Below, piece after piece: positions 1 to 7,362 of a DNA stretch of 41,368 bases (position 1 is the first letter of the stretch; each line of letters starts with the position of its first letter). A model generated the notes under the pieces. It made no database searches and was not told the DNA's origin. It saw nothing but the letters and a program-made list of their open reading frames with translations. A program made the position numbers and the translations under genes. Source of the stretch: CAYJEO01 sp964369355 (GTDB lineage Bacteria; Bacillota_I; Bacilli_A; RF39; UBA660); NCBI GenBank assembly GCA_964369355.1, contig CAYJEO010000008.1:1-41368 (forward strand), in the 5' to 3' direction.

Positions 1-483
1 TTTATTTTTTCCAAATTAACATTCGCTGGTATTTTTTCTAGTATTATATTTAATACTTTTTTAAAGTTTTTAATAACATTTATTATGATAAACAATGATA
101 GTAATAATGATAAAATAGGGTCTAATATATATATATCCCACAAACTAATTACAATACTTGTAATTAAGACTAAAATCCACCCTAATAAATCTTCTAATAG
201 ATGAAGATTAATAACTTTTTCTGAAATATCATGTGAATTTCTAGTTTTTAAAGAACCTATTAAATTAACAAAAATTCCTATTATCGCAANNNNNNNNNNA
301 AGATAGTTTTTTTAAAAACAGTCCAATACCTATTGAAAATGAATCACCTAAATCATGTATTGCATCTGATATTATAGATATACTATTTGTATATAATCCA
401 CCTACTATTTCAAGTAGGGCAAAACTAAAATTTAATATAAATGCTAACTTCATATTCTTAATACTTTTATCTTCTTTTTTCAT
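1..483 (-). CDS. Cation diffusion facilitator (CDF) family efflux protein, partial and interrupted by an assembly gap
   Basis: Metal-cation/proton antiporter of the CDF family (Zn2+, Co2+, Fe2+ or Mn2+; substrate cannot be told here). The N-terminus reads about 61 residues, with a hydrophobic first helix and the typical second-helix motif SDAIHDLGDSFSIGIG, whose Asp and His/Asp residues bind metal in this family. Left of the gap another frame resumes and continues to the window edge as LINLIG-type helix, HDISEKVINLHLLEDLLGW (the metal-binding fourth/fifth helix region) and further membrane helices. The two parts are out of frame across the 10 Ns, and about 50-60 residues expected between them (loop and third helix) are absent, so the real gap must be longer than 10 bases. 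The C-terminus lies outside the window. Start ATG at 483 follows AGGAGG with 8-base spacing. Family call is firm; whether the gene is intact is unknown. Confidence 0.85.
290..299. other. Assembly gap of 10 Ns inside the CDF gene
   Basis: Ten Ns. The flanking coding frames differ by one base and family residues are missing, so the number 10 is a placeholder and not the measured distance. Confidence 0.9.
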
Positions 484-520
484 TTGTTTCAGCCTCCTAA
501 TTTATAATAATTCTAATATC

Positions 521-549
521 ATTATACACTAAATGGATATAATTGTCTT
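521..549 (-). promoter_or_regulatory. Likely sigma-A promoter of the CDF gene
   Basis: On the minus strand AAGACA (549-544), a 17-base spacer and TATAAT (526-521). The start codon is at 483, leaving a leader of about 30 bases with a strong AGGAGG site. The -35 matches consensus at four of six positions. Confidence 0.55.
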
Positions 550-686
550 TAAAAATTATAATGAAGAAAAAAAGAATACTTATATATTTATTTTTATATT
601 AACTTTTCTCTCAATATGGTTTCTTTTGTATTTAACATATTAAACTACAAATAGAAAATAAAGTGTTTTTTATATGAATAAACAAT

Positions 687-714
687 GAAAAAAGCAAGGG
701 AGTATTCTTGCTTT
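687..714 (-). terminator. Intrinsic terminator in the left repeat unit
   Basis: Minus strand: AAAGCAAG, 8-base loop, CTTGCTTT, then a T run (693-688). Confidence 0.65.
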
Positions 715-872
715 ATTGGGGGTATATTTATTTATTATAAGGTATTTATATATTTATTTTAATATTATGTTTTACATTAATTGTTTTCTATTTCTAAATT
801 ATCATCTCCTTTTCTAATATAATTATATATTACAAATGTGAAAATAAAGTGTTTTTTATATGATTAAACAAT

Positions 873-902
873 GAAAAAAGCAAGGGAGTAAATCTTGCTT
901 TT
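873..902 (-). terminator. Intrinsic terminator in the right repeat unit, probably ending the MBL-alaS transcript
   Basis: Minus strand: AAAAGCAAG, 9-base loop, CTTGCTTTT, then T residues to 874. First strong hairpin downstream of the MBL hydrolase stop at 1046. Confidence 0.7.
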
Positions 903-1045
903 ATTGGAGTATATTTATTCTTGATAAGGTATCTATTTATATATTTTGATATTATGTTTTACATTAATTGTTGGTTCTATTTCTCTTTTTATCATCTCCT
1001 TTACATTTATAATTTTAAACTATAAATGTGAAAATAAAGTGATAA

Positions 1046-1570
1046 TTAGATGAAATAAATATTCTCATTACATTCGTGTCTTAAAGTAGACTTATCTCCA
1101 TGTCCTGGATAAATTACAATATCTTTATCATATTGTTTAATTAGTTCAATACTTTGTTGCATCTCTATATGAGAACCACCTTCTAAATCAGTTCTTCCAA
1201 CAGTTTCTTTAAACAAGAAATCCCCAGTAAACATAAGTTTTTCATCTTTAAAATAAATTGTAATAGAATCTTTAGTATGCCCTATTGTATATATAACATC
1301 AAACTTAAAATCTGATATTATATGAGTTTTTTCTTCTAAATTAGATTTATCATAAACACTTACTTTATAATCACTTACTAAATTATTTAATGCACCTATA
1401 TGATCAAAATGTCTATGAGTTAATAAAATTCCAACAACATTTAAGTCTTTTAAATTTTCTTTTATTTTTAAATATTCATCTCCTGGATCAACTATTAAAC
1501 AATTATTGTTATTAATTAATAAATAACAATTAGTTTCTAAAAAACCAACTTTTACTATTTTTACTTGCAT
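1046..1570 (-). CDS. MBL-fold metallo-hydrolase, glyoxalase II-like
   Basis: Cytoplasmic metallo-beta-lactamase-fold hydrolase of 174 residues, the size of the short glyoxalase II-like (YcbL/YqgX type) proteins. The binuclear metal site is visible: THRHFDH (H-x-H-x-D-H) near residue 52, a histidine in IGHTKDS, aspartate in FTGDFLF, and a final histidine in YPGHGDKST. The family hydrolyses thioesters such as S-lactoylglutathione or bacillithiol conjugates; the substrate here is unknown and the large C-terminal substrate domain of classical GloB is absent. AAAGGAG precedes the ATG by six bases. It lies 33 bases after the small membrane protein gene and is probably the last gene of the AI-2E/alaS transcript. 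Confidence 0.9.
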   Translation of the reverse strand: MQVKIVKVGFLETNCYLLINNNNCLIVDPGDEYLKIKENLKDLNVVGILLTHRHFDHIGALNNLVSDYKVSVYDKSNLEEKTHIISDFKFDVIYTIGHTKDSITIYFKDEKLMFTGDFLFKETVGRTDLEGGSHIEMQQSIELIKQYDKDIVIYPGHGDKSTLRHECNENIYFI

Positions 1571-1603
1571 ATATTCTCCTTTTAAAAAAATAATACATTA
1601 GTA

Positions 1604-2191
1604 TTATTTCAATAATTTTTCTATTTTTTCTAAAGCATAATAATCTAAGATTATATCGATATCTTTATCTACTGTTAATAAAGTTCTTCTTTCATCTTCT
1701 TGATTAATATCTAAATTTAATTTTTCATTAAGCATTTTACTATATGTATCATCTGATTTAATAATATTACCTATAGACTCTAATTCAATATCTTTTTTAT
1801 TAAACTCAACTATTTTAATTTCATCATATAATAAATAATTATCTAATGTAGGTGAATTAGGAAATAGACAAATACTGTTTTTAGTTTCAAATAATAAATT
1901 TTCACCGATAATCAAATCTACATCCTTTGAATAAGATTCAATTATCACAATTGGTAAATCTTTTTTTATTTTCAATTCTTTTTTCACTTTAACATATTCA
2001 TCTAAAGTATCTTGTAATTCATCTTGTTTAACTGACATAGTATGTTTTGTATTTGTTTTATCTAAAATATAAATAACTAAACCAATTAAAGATATTACTA
2101 TTAAAGGAATTATTATAAATTCACCTAATAAAAATATAACTAAACCTATAAATATAATAACACCTATTGCAAAACCTATTTTTTCAACCAT
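1604..2191 (-). CDS. Hypothetical membrane protein with two N-terminal helices
   Basis: Not recognised. 195 residues: two hydrophobic segments (about residues 5-22 and 26-43, rich in Ile/Val/Gly) followed by a charged soluble part of about 150 residues that alternates predicted strands and helices (VKKELKIKKDLPIVIIESY and ENLLFETKNSICLFPNS). No catalytic motif is visible. The start codon follows AGAGGA and lies only 8 bases after the alaS stop, so it is almost certainly translated from the alaS transcript. The layout (membrane hairpin plus cytosolic domain) would suit a membrane-associated accessory protein, but nothing in the sequence supports a function. Confidence 0.75.
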   Translation of the reverse strand: MVEKIGFAIGVIIFIGLVIFLLGEFIIIPLIVISLIGLVIYILDKTNTKHTMSVKQDELQDTLDEYVKVKKELKIKKDLPIVIIESYSKDVDLIIGENLLFETKNSICLFPNSPTLDNYLLYDEIKIVEFNKKDIELESIGNIIKSDDTYSKMLNEKLNLDINQEDERRTLLTVDKDIDIILDYYALEKIEKLLK

Positions 2192-2199
2192 AAATCCTC

Positions 2200-3948
2200 T
2201 TACTCAAGTACTGCTTTGATTCTTCTAACACCCGCACTACTTGCTTCTTCTTTTAATATTTTAAACGTTGATAATTCAGAAGTATTATTAGCATGTGGAC
2301 CTCCACATAACTCTTTTGAAATATCCCCAATATAATAAACTAAAACTTCATCTGGATATCTTTCTATAAACATACATTCAGCTCCAGTTTTTAATGCATC
2401 TTCTTTAGACATTTTTACTAATTTAACTTCTAAACCTTCTTTAATCCATTTATTAACTAAATCTTGAGTTTTATCTAATTCTTCTTTAGTTAATTTATGA
2501 TCACAAGCAAAGTCAAAACGCATTCTTTCTTCTGTAATATTAGATCCTTTTTGATGAACAGATTTATCCACTACTTCTTTTAATGCTGCATTAAGTAAGT
2601 GTGTTGCTGTATGATAAAGAATTGTTTTTTTACTATCATTAGCCATACCACCTTTAAATTTATTAGCAGCTCCTGCTCTTGATTTTTCCTGATGTTCAAT
2701 AAATTTTTGTTCAAAACCTTTAACATCTACTAAAACATTTACTTCACTAGCTAACTCAACAGTTAATTCGATTGGAAAACCATATGTATCATATAATTTA
2801 AACGCTGTTTGACCATCTATTGTTTCTTTATTTTGATTAATAATTTTTTCAAATTCTTTTAATCCTTTTTCAATAGTACGATTAAATTTTATTTTTTCAT
2901 TTTTTAAAACTTCTAAAACTACTGCTTTGTTTTCTTTTAGTTCAGAATAATATTTATCATATTCATTTAAAACTGCCAATGCTATTTGCTCTTCCCAATT
3001 AGAATTAATATCGATTTCTAATTTTTTAGCATGTCTAATAGCTCTTCTTATTAATCTTCTTAAAATATAACCTTGATCAGTATTAGATGGTTTAATAGAA
3101 GCGTGATCTGCTGATATAAATACCGCTGTTCTTATATGGTCAGCAATAATTCTCATACTTACTTCATTACCTTCGTAAGTTTTAGAAGAAACTTGTTCGA
3201 TAGTAGATAAAATACCTTCCCAAATAGAAGTTTTATAGTTATCGTTAACACCTTCTAAAACAGCAACTACTCTCTCTAATCCCATACCTGTATCAACATT
3301 TTTATTAGGTAACTCAGTTATAGTTCCATCTTCTGCTTTATTGTATTCCATAAATACATTATTCCAGATTTCTACCCATCTTTCATCAGCAGGATCATAA
3401 ACTTCTGGAATTTCATCATCACTTCTAAAATAAAATATTTCAGTATCTCCACCACAAGGACCAGTTTCTCCTGCTATCCAGAAATTATCTTCTTTTCCTA
3501 AGTAAGCAATACGTTGATCTTTAATTCCTAACGATCTCCAAATATTAGCAGAAACTTCATCTCTTGGAATATCTTCATCCCCTTCAAATACTGTTACTGC
3601 CAATCTGTTAACTGGTATATTTAATATTTTAGTTAGAAATTCAAAACTAAATTCAATACTTTCTTTTTTAAAATAATCACCTAAACTCCAGTTTCCTAAC
3701 ATTTCAAAAAATGTATGATGAGTTTTATCCCCAATACTTTCTAAATCGTTTGTTCTTATACATTTTTGATAATCAACTAAACGTGTTCCATATGGATGTT
3801 TTTCCCCCATTAAATAAGGAACTAATGGTTGCATACCTGCTGTATTAAATAATACTGATGCGTCGTTTTCAGGAACTACTGGAGCACTTGGAATTTGCTT
3901 ATGTCCCTTACTAACAAAATAATTTATATATAAATCTTTTAAATTCAT
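2200..3948 (-). CDS. alaS: Alanyl-tRNA synthetase, short form without beta-barrel and C-Ala domains
   Basis: Charges tRNA-Ala in the cytosol. 582 residues from ATG 3948; an ATG at 4005 is in frame but would overlap the upstream gene, while 3948 has AGAGG seven bases away and starts MNLKDLYINYF like other AlaRS. The class II core is intact (motif 1 around NTAGMQPLVPY, motif 2 HHTFFEMLGNWSLGDYF, motif 3 TGMGLERVVAVLEG). The editing domain has both zinc motifs, HTATH and CGGPH, and ends ASSAGVRRIKAVLE. The beta-barrel that normally lies between the core and the editing domain (about 100 residues) is replaced by a short KFKGGMAND linker, and the dimerising C-Ala domain is absent. Usual length is about 870. 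Short AlaRS of this kind occur in other reduced lineages. It lies 13 bases after the permease gene. Confidence 0.97.
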   Translation of the reverse strand: MNLKDLYINYFVSKGHKQIPSAPVVPENDASVLFNTAGMQPLVPYLMGEKHPYGTRLVDYQKCIRTNDLESIGDKTHHTFFEMLGNWSLGDYFKKESIEFSFEFLTKILNIPVNRLAVTVFEGDEDIPRDEVSANIWRSLGIKDQRIAYLGKEDNFWIAGETGPCGGDTEIFYFRSDDEIPEVYDPADERWVEIWNNVFMEYNKAEDGTITELPNKNVDTGMGLERVVAVLEGVNDNYKTSIWEGILSTIEQVSSKTYEGNEVSMRIIADHIRTAVFISADHASIKPSNTDQGYILRRLIRRAIRHAKKLEIDINSNWEEQIALAVLNEYDKYYSELKENKAVVLEVLKNEKIKFNRTIEKGLKEFEKIINQNKETIDGQTAFKLYDTYGFPIELTVELASEVNVLVDVKGFEQKFIEHQEKSRAGAANKFKGGMANDSKKTILYHTATHLLNAALKEVVDKSVHQKGSNITEERMRFDFACDHKLTKEELDKTQDLVNKWIKEGLEVKLVKMSKEDALKTGAECMFIERYPDEVLVYYIGDISKELCGGPHANNTSELSTFKILKEEASSAGVRRIKAVLE

Positions 3949-3961
3949 TGTAATACCTCTT

Positions 3962-5101
3962 CTATATTTCATCATCAAATGAAAACCAATCATATTTTGC
4001 TTCAAAAAACATTAAAATTGATTTCATTACTGCTATTATTGGTGTAGCTACTATCATACCTAATATTCCCCAGAAATAACCAAATACTAATAATCCGATT
4101 ATTATAGTTACTGGATGTAATTTAGTAGTTTTTGCTAATATTAATGGTTGTAAGAAATTACCTTCTAAAAATTGAATAACTCCTACTGCTAATATAACTA
4201 AAATACCAATTGTTGTACCTTGAGAAAAACCAACTACTGCTGCTGGAAACCCTCCTATATAAGGACCTACATAAGGAATTATATTTGTTATTCCACAAAA
4301 TAATCCGAATAATAAAGGTGACTTTAATCCTATTAATGAAAACGCTAATGAACTAACTACAAAAATTAATGTAGAATCTATTATAGCTCCTTGAACATAT
4401 TTTCTTAAAGAATTATCAATATTTTTTAATAAATGTTCTGTATCTTTTTGTATTTTTTTAGGCAAGAAATTAATAATAAAACTGAAATCTTCAAAACTAA
4501 TAAGTAAGAAAAATCCAATTACTAATCCTACTAAAATCATTGCAAATCCAGATAATAATGCAGAACCTGTTGTTATTATTAAACCTGGTAATGATTCAGT
4601 TATATCAGATCCATAATTTTCTAATTCAGAAAATAATTGATTTTCTATTTCAATAGTGTCTAAATTAAACGTATTAGCAAAGTTTTCTACTACACTTTTA
4701 CTAAAATCCGTTACTACTTCAAAAGTTTCAGGTAATGTTGTAGCTAACGAACTAATCTCACTTGATAATAAAGGAATAATTGTTCCTACTATTAAGGCTA
4801 AAATCCCTAAAAAAATCGAGTAAATTAAAACTGCTCCAAATTTTCTTTTAAGACCTTTATCCTGTAACCATTTAATGATTGGATTAAATAACCAAGCAAT
4901 TAATAACCCTATAAATAACGGTGATAATATACTTAACATCTGGAATATAAAAGTAAAAGTATTCCACTCTTTAAAAACAATAGTAATTACATATATACCA
5001 CATATTAAAAACACAACATAAAGTAAATTTAATATTTTTTTAGTCAATGTTACTGTTTCATTAATTTTTTTAACATTTAATATTTCTTTATTCTCTTCCA
5101 T
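3962..5101 (-). CDS. AI-2E family transporter (putative permease)
   Basis: Integral membrane protein of 379 residues in the AI-2 exporter superfamily (TqsA/YrrI/PerM type). About eight membrane segments: two near residues 27-75, one near 85-110, then a soluble domain (about 110-170), and the conserved C-terminal block with GLFCGITNIIPYVGPYIGG (the family's most conserved loop) and GNFLQPLILAKTTKLHPVTI. Members export signalling molecules, ions or other small solutes; the substrate cannot be given. Relatives often sit next to alaS in Firmicutes, as here (13-base gap), so the pair is probably co-transcribed from the promoter at 5127-5155. The start ATG has only a weak ribosome site (TTGGTG). 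Confidence 0.93.
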   Translation of the reverse strand: MEENKEILNVKKINETVTLTKKILNLLYVVFLICGIYVITIVFKEWNTFTFIFQMLSILSPLFIGLLIAWLFNPIIKWLQDKGLKRKFGAVLIYSIFLGILALIVGTIIPLLSSEISSLATTLPETFEVVTDFSKSVVENFANTFNLDTIEIENQLFSELENYGSDITESLPGLIITTGSALLSGFAMILVGLVIGFFLLISFEDFSFIINFLPKKIQKDTEHLLKNIDNSLRKYVQGAIIDSTLIFVVSSLAFSLIGLKSPLLFGLFCGITNIIPYVGPYIGGFPAAVVGFSQGTTIGILVILAVGVIQFLEGNFLQPLILAKTTKLHPVTIIIGLLVFGYFWGILGMIVATPIIAVMKSILMFFEAKYDWFSFDDEI

Positions 5102-5126
5102 AATTCGACACCAACTTTCATTAAGT

Positions 5127-5155
5127 ATTATAGCATTTTATTGCCTTTAAGTAAA
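5127..5155 (-). promoter_or_regulatory. Sigma-A promoter of the AI-2E/alaS operon
   Basis: Minus strand TTTACT (5155-5150), 17-base spacer, extended -10 TGCTATAAT with TATAAT at 5132-5127. First gene starts at 5101. Confidence 0.75.
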
Positions 5156-5162
5156 TTATTTA

Positions 5163-5193
5163 TAAAAAATATACAAGTTTTTACCCTGTATAT
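5163..5193 (-). terminator. Intrinsic terminator of the M23 peptidase gene
   Basis: Minus strand ATATACA (93-87 of 51xx), 11-base loop, TGTATAT, then a T run. The stop codon of the gene (5183-5181) lies in the loop. Confidence 0.7.
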
Positions 5194-6386
5194 CTTGAAT
5201 TAAACCCAGTTCCTTTTGGAGGGAAATCTATTAATGTAGCAGGATCTATTGTATAAGGTTCTCTAAATGAATAAAAATCTTGTCCATATAATCCTGCAGC
5301 TATTGAAAAATCTAAGTGTGGACCTGTAGAACATCTTTCATAATATTCATTACCTCCTACCGTACCGATAACAGTAGAAGCAGTTACTTCTTGATTAGTT
5401 TCTACATAAACTTCATTTAAATGTAAGTACCTACTCGCATAATATACTCCATTTATTTTATGTTGGATAACTACCATATTACCACCACATGATGAATCTT
5501 GTACATCTGGAGTTTTTGGATATGACACTAATACAACAACACCTGATGCCGTAGAATAAATAGGAGTCCCTACTTGATTACCACCTATATCTATTGCATA
5601 ATGCCATTCATTATATCCTGTAACAGGTGAAATTCTAACACCATAATTACTTGTTACTACCCCACTTGAAAGAGGTCTGTTAAATTGATTATCTAAGGGT
5701 ACTTTACCACATTCTGATAATTTATCATTTAAAGTACAACCTTTTGCTTGATAATTAGAAATTACTTGTTTAGCTTCTTGAATTTCTTCTGATAATTTTT
5801 TTGCATCTTCATCAATTAAATTAGCTAAAGCACCTAACTCTGTTTGCTTTGCAATTAATTCATCTTGTTTCAATTCTAACTCTTCTGTTTTATTTATCAT
5901 TTCTGTATTTTTTTGTTCTGCTAATAAAATATTTTCATTTAAGTCATTTACCAATGTTGCATTGTAATTAGCCAATTGTTCTGACACTGCATATCTAAAT
6001 ATAAAATCTGTCATGCTTTCTGCTCCAAAGGCATACTCTAAATAAGCATTTTCACCACTACTTTGTTGAATGAATTGAACTAATGAATATATTTGTTCTT
6101 CTTTAATATCAATAGTTTCAAATATATCTAACACTTCTCCATTAATATTAGATAGACTTTCTTCTAACTCTGCTATTTCATTTGACATATTTGTTAATTC
6201 TTGTTTAATCGTATTAATTTCATCTTCAGTTAGAGATAAATTGTTTTCTTGCTCTAAATAAAGTTGTTCTAACGCATCTAATTCAGTTAATAAGTCTTGT
6301 AATGTCTTAGAATCATTATTAGCATCAACACTTATAGTAAAAGATATACCTATAATTATAAGTAATATTAATATTATTTTTTTCAT
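5181..6386 (-). CDS. Secreted murein hydrolase-like protein: coiled coil plus M23 (LytM) domain
   Basis: 401 residues. Residues 1-22 form a signal peptide (MKKIILILLIIIGISFTIS). Residues about 25-215 are a long coiled coil in two stretches, like EnvC/PcsB-type proteins that work with FtsEX at the division site. The C-terminal M23 domain (about 245-385) has HYAID (the H-x-x-x-D zinc motif), YLHLNEV and GPHLDFSI. The last should be H-x-H; here the second zinc histidine is Asp, so the enzyme may use Asp as ligand or be a degenerate activator. Four cysteines (in KGCTLNDKLSEC, DSSCGG and YERCST) suggest disulfides outside the membrane. Ribosome site AGGTGA. Monocistronic, divergent from the DUF368 gene. 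Confidence 0.9.
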   Translation of the reverse strand: MKKIILILLIIIGISFTISVDANNDSKTLQDLLTELDALEQLYLEQENNLSLTEDEINTIKQELTNMSNEIAELEESLSNINGEVLDIFETIDIKEEQIYSLVQFIQQSSGENAYLEYAFGAESMTDFIFRYAVSEQLANYNATLVNDLNENILLAEQKNTEMINKTEELELKQDELIAKQTELGALANLIDEDAKKLSEEIQEAKQVISNYQAKGCTLNDKLSECGKVPLDNQFNRPLSSGVVTSNYGVRISPVTGYNEWHYAIDIGGNQVGTPIYSTASGVVVLVSYPKTPDVQDSSCGGNMVVIQHKINGVYYASRYLHLNEVYVETNQEVTASTVIGTVGGNEYYERCSTGPHLDFSIAAGLYGQDFYSFREPYTIDPATLIDFPPKGTGFNSRYTG

Positions 6387-6445
6387 GACATCACCTATTC
6401 TAAAAATATATTATCATATTTCGCCACTATTTGACATAGTTTTAA

Positions 6446-6474
6446 TTGAATTTTACAAGTTTACTTGCTATAAT
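6446..6474 (+). promoter_or_regulatory. Sigma-A promoter of the DUF368 gene
   Basis: TTGAAT (6446-6451), 17-base spacer, extended -10 TGCTATAAT (TATAAT 6469-6474). Only 16 bases separate the -10 from ATG 6491, so transcription should start about ten bases before the start codon, at the AGGTGAT ribosome site. Confidence 0.8.
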
Positions 6475-6490
6475 CTATTAAGGTGATAAT

Positions 6491-7345
6491 ATGATAAAAA
6501 ATGTAATTGGCGGAATTTGTGTTGGAATGGCTAATATAATTCCTGGCGTAAGCGGTGGAACTATAATGGTTTTATTAGGACTTTTTGATAAAACTGTAGA
6601 ATCTATTAGTAATATGTTTTCTTTAAAAACAAGTTTTAAAATAAAAATAGATAGTTTTTTATTTTTACTACAAGTTTTAATAGGAGCTGCTATTGGGTTA
6701 GTAGTATTTGCTAATGTATTAGAATTTTTATTTAATAAAATTCCTAATCAAACTTTATATTTATTTTCAGGTTTAATATTATTTAGTTTACCTTTTTTAA
6801 AGAAAAAAGAATTAAGTAATGAAAAAATTAATTTTATTTATTTTATTTTAGGTATTTTAGTAATAGGTTTATTAGTATATTTTAATCCTGGAGAAAAAGA
6901 TTTAGTAATTGAATTATCAGAATTATTAAGTAAAAATTTAGATATTAACTTTATTTTAACTTTACTAATGTTAGGTTTTATATCAGGTGCTACAATGATT
7001 TTCCCAGGAGTTTCTGGATCAATGGTTTTATTAGTACTAGGATATTATTATTTATTCCAAGCCTATATCGCTAATGTAACTAGTTTTGAACTTTTAGTAA
7101 TACTACCTATTTTAATTATTGGTATTGGTGCTGGTCTTGGTATTATTATTAGCTCAATATTAACAAATTATTTATTAAAAAATCATAAAACTAATACAAT
7201 GAGTTTAATACTAGGATTAGTTATAGCTTCAGGCTTTGCAATTATACCAACTGCAGGTTATGACTTAATTACTACTTTAACTTCTATATTAAGTTTTTTA
7301 ATAGGTGGGTTAATTATTTATTTATTTGAAAAAAGAGCAAATTAA
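6491..7345 (+). CDS. DUF368 polyprenyl-phosphate (C55-P) transporter, PopT type
   Basis: Membrane protein of 284 residues in the DUF368 family, whose members (PopT) have been shown to recycle undecaprenyl phosphate across the cytoplasmic membrane for wall polymer synthesis. The two pseudo-symmetric signature loops are present: NIIPGVSGGTIMVLLGLFD near residue 17 and FPGVSGSMVLLVLGYY near residue 174. About eight to nine hydrophobic segments. ATG 6491 follows AGGTGAT. It is the only leftward-flanked plus-strand gene here and is transcribed alone; its stop overlaps that of the convergent gene by three bases inside a shared terminator. A second candidate for the same job, a VTT-domain protein, lies at 40496-41101. 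Confidence 0.9.
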   Translation: MIKNVIGGICVGMANIIPGVSGGTIMVLLGLFDKTVESISNMFSLKTSFKIKIDSFLFLLQVLIGAAIGLVVFANVLEFLFNKIPNQTLYLFSGLILFSLPFLKKKELSNEKINFIYFILGILVIGLLVYFNPGEKDLVIELSELLSKNLDINFILTLLMLGFISGATMIFPGVSGSMVLLVLGYYYLFQAYIANVTSFELLVILPILIIGIGAGLGIIISSILTNYLLKNHKTNTMSLILGLVIASGFAIIPTAGYDLITTLTSILSFLIGGLIIYLFEKRAN

Positions 7346-7362
7346 TATGCTCTTTTATTTTT
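7327..7362. terminator. Bidirectional terminator between DUF368 and the 393-residue repeat protein
   Basis: AAAAGAGCA (7331-7339), 8-base loop, TGCTCTTTT (7348-7356), with T runs on both strands. The loop holds the stop codons of both convergent genes (plus TAA 7343-7345, minus TAA 7344-7342). Confidence 0.8.

Larger units (their letters stand above)
646..1044 (-). repeat. Tandem direct duplication (units 646-830 and 831-1020, partial third from 1021)
   Basis: This 562-base stretch between the CDF and MBL genes has no supportable gene. It holds two similar units of 185 and 190 bases, each beginning on the plus strand with TACAAAT and AAAATAAAGTG and ending in ATCATCTCC; a third copy of the boundary element starts at 1021 and runs up to the stop codon of the MBL hydrolase. 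Read on the minus strand each unit has a TA-rich stretch, AAGGAGATGAT, a variable middle, and a terminator hairpin with a T run. The ATG inside AGGAGATGATA opens only 3 codons in one unit and 20 in the other, so no peptide is conserved. Possible tandem small RNAs, or a duplicated 3' end of the MBL gene. Confidence 0.7.

Noticed and set aside
685..765. Possible 25-codon plus-strand peptide beginning MKKAREYSCF in the left repeat unit
   Set aside because: The equivalent frame in the right unit stops after six codons, and the bases concerned form the terminator hairpin of the other strand.
3949..4005. Upstream ATG start of alaS
   Set aside because: It would overlap the permease gene; ATG 3948 has a ribosome site and begins at the conserved AlaRS N-terminus.
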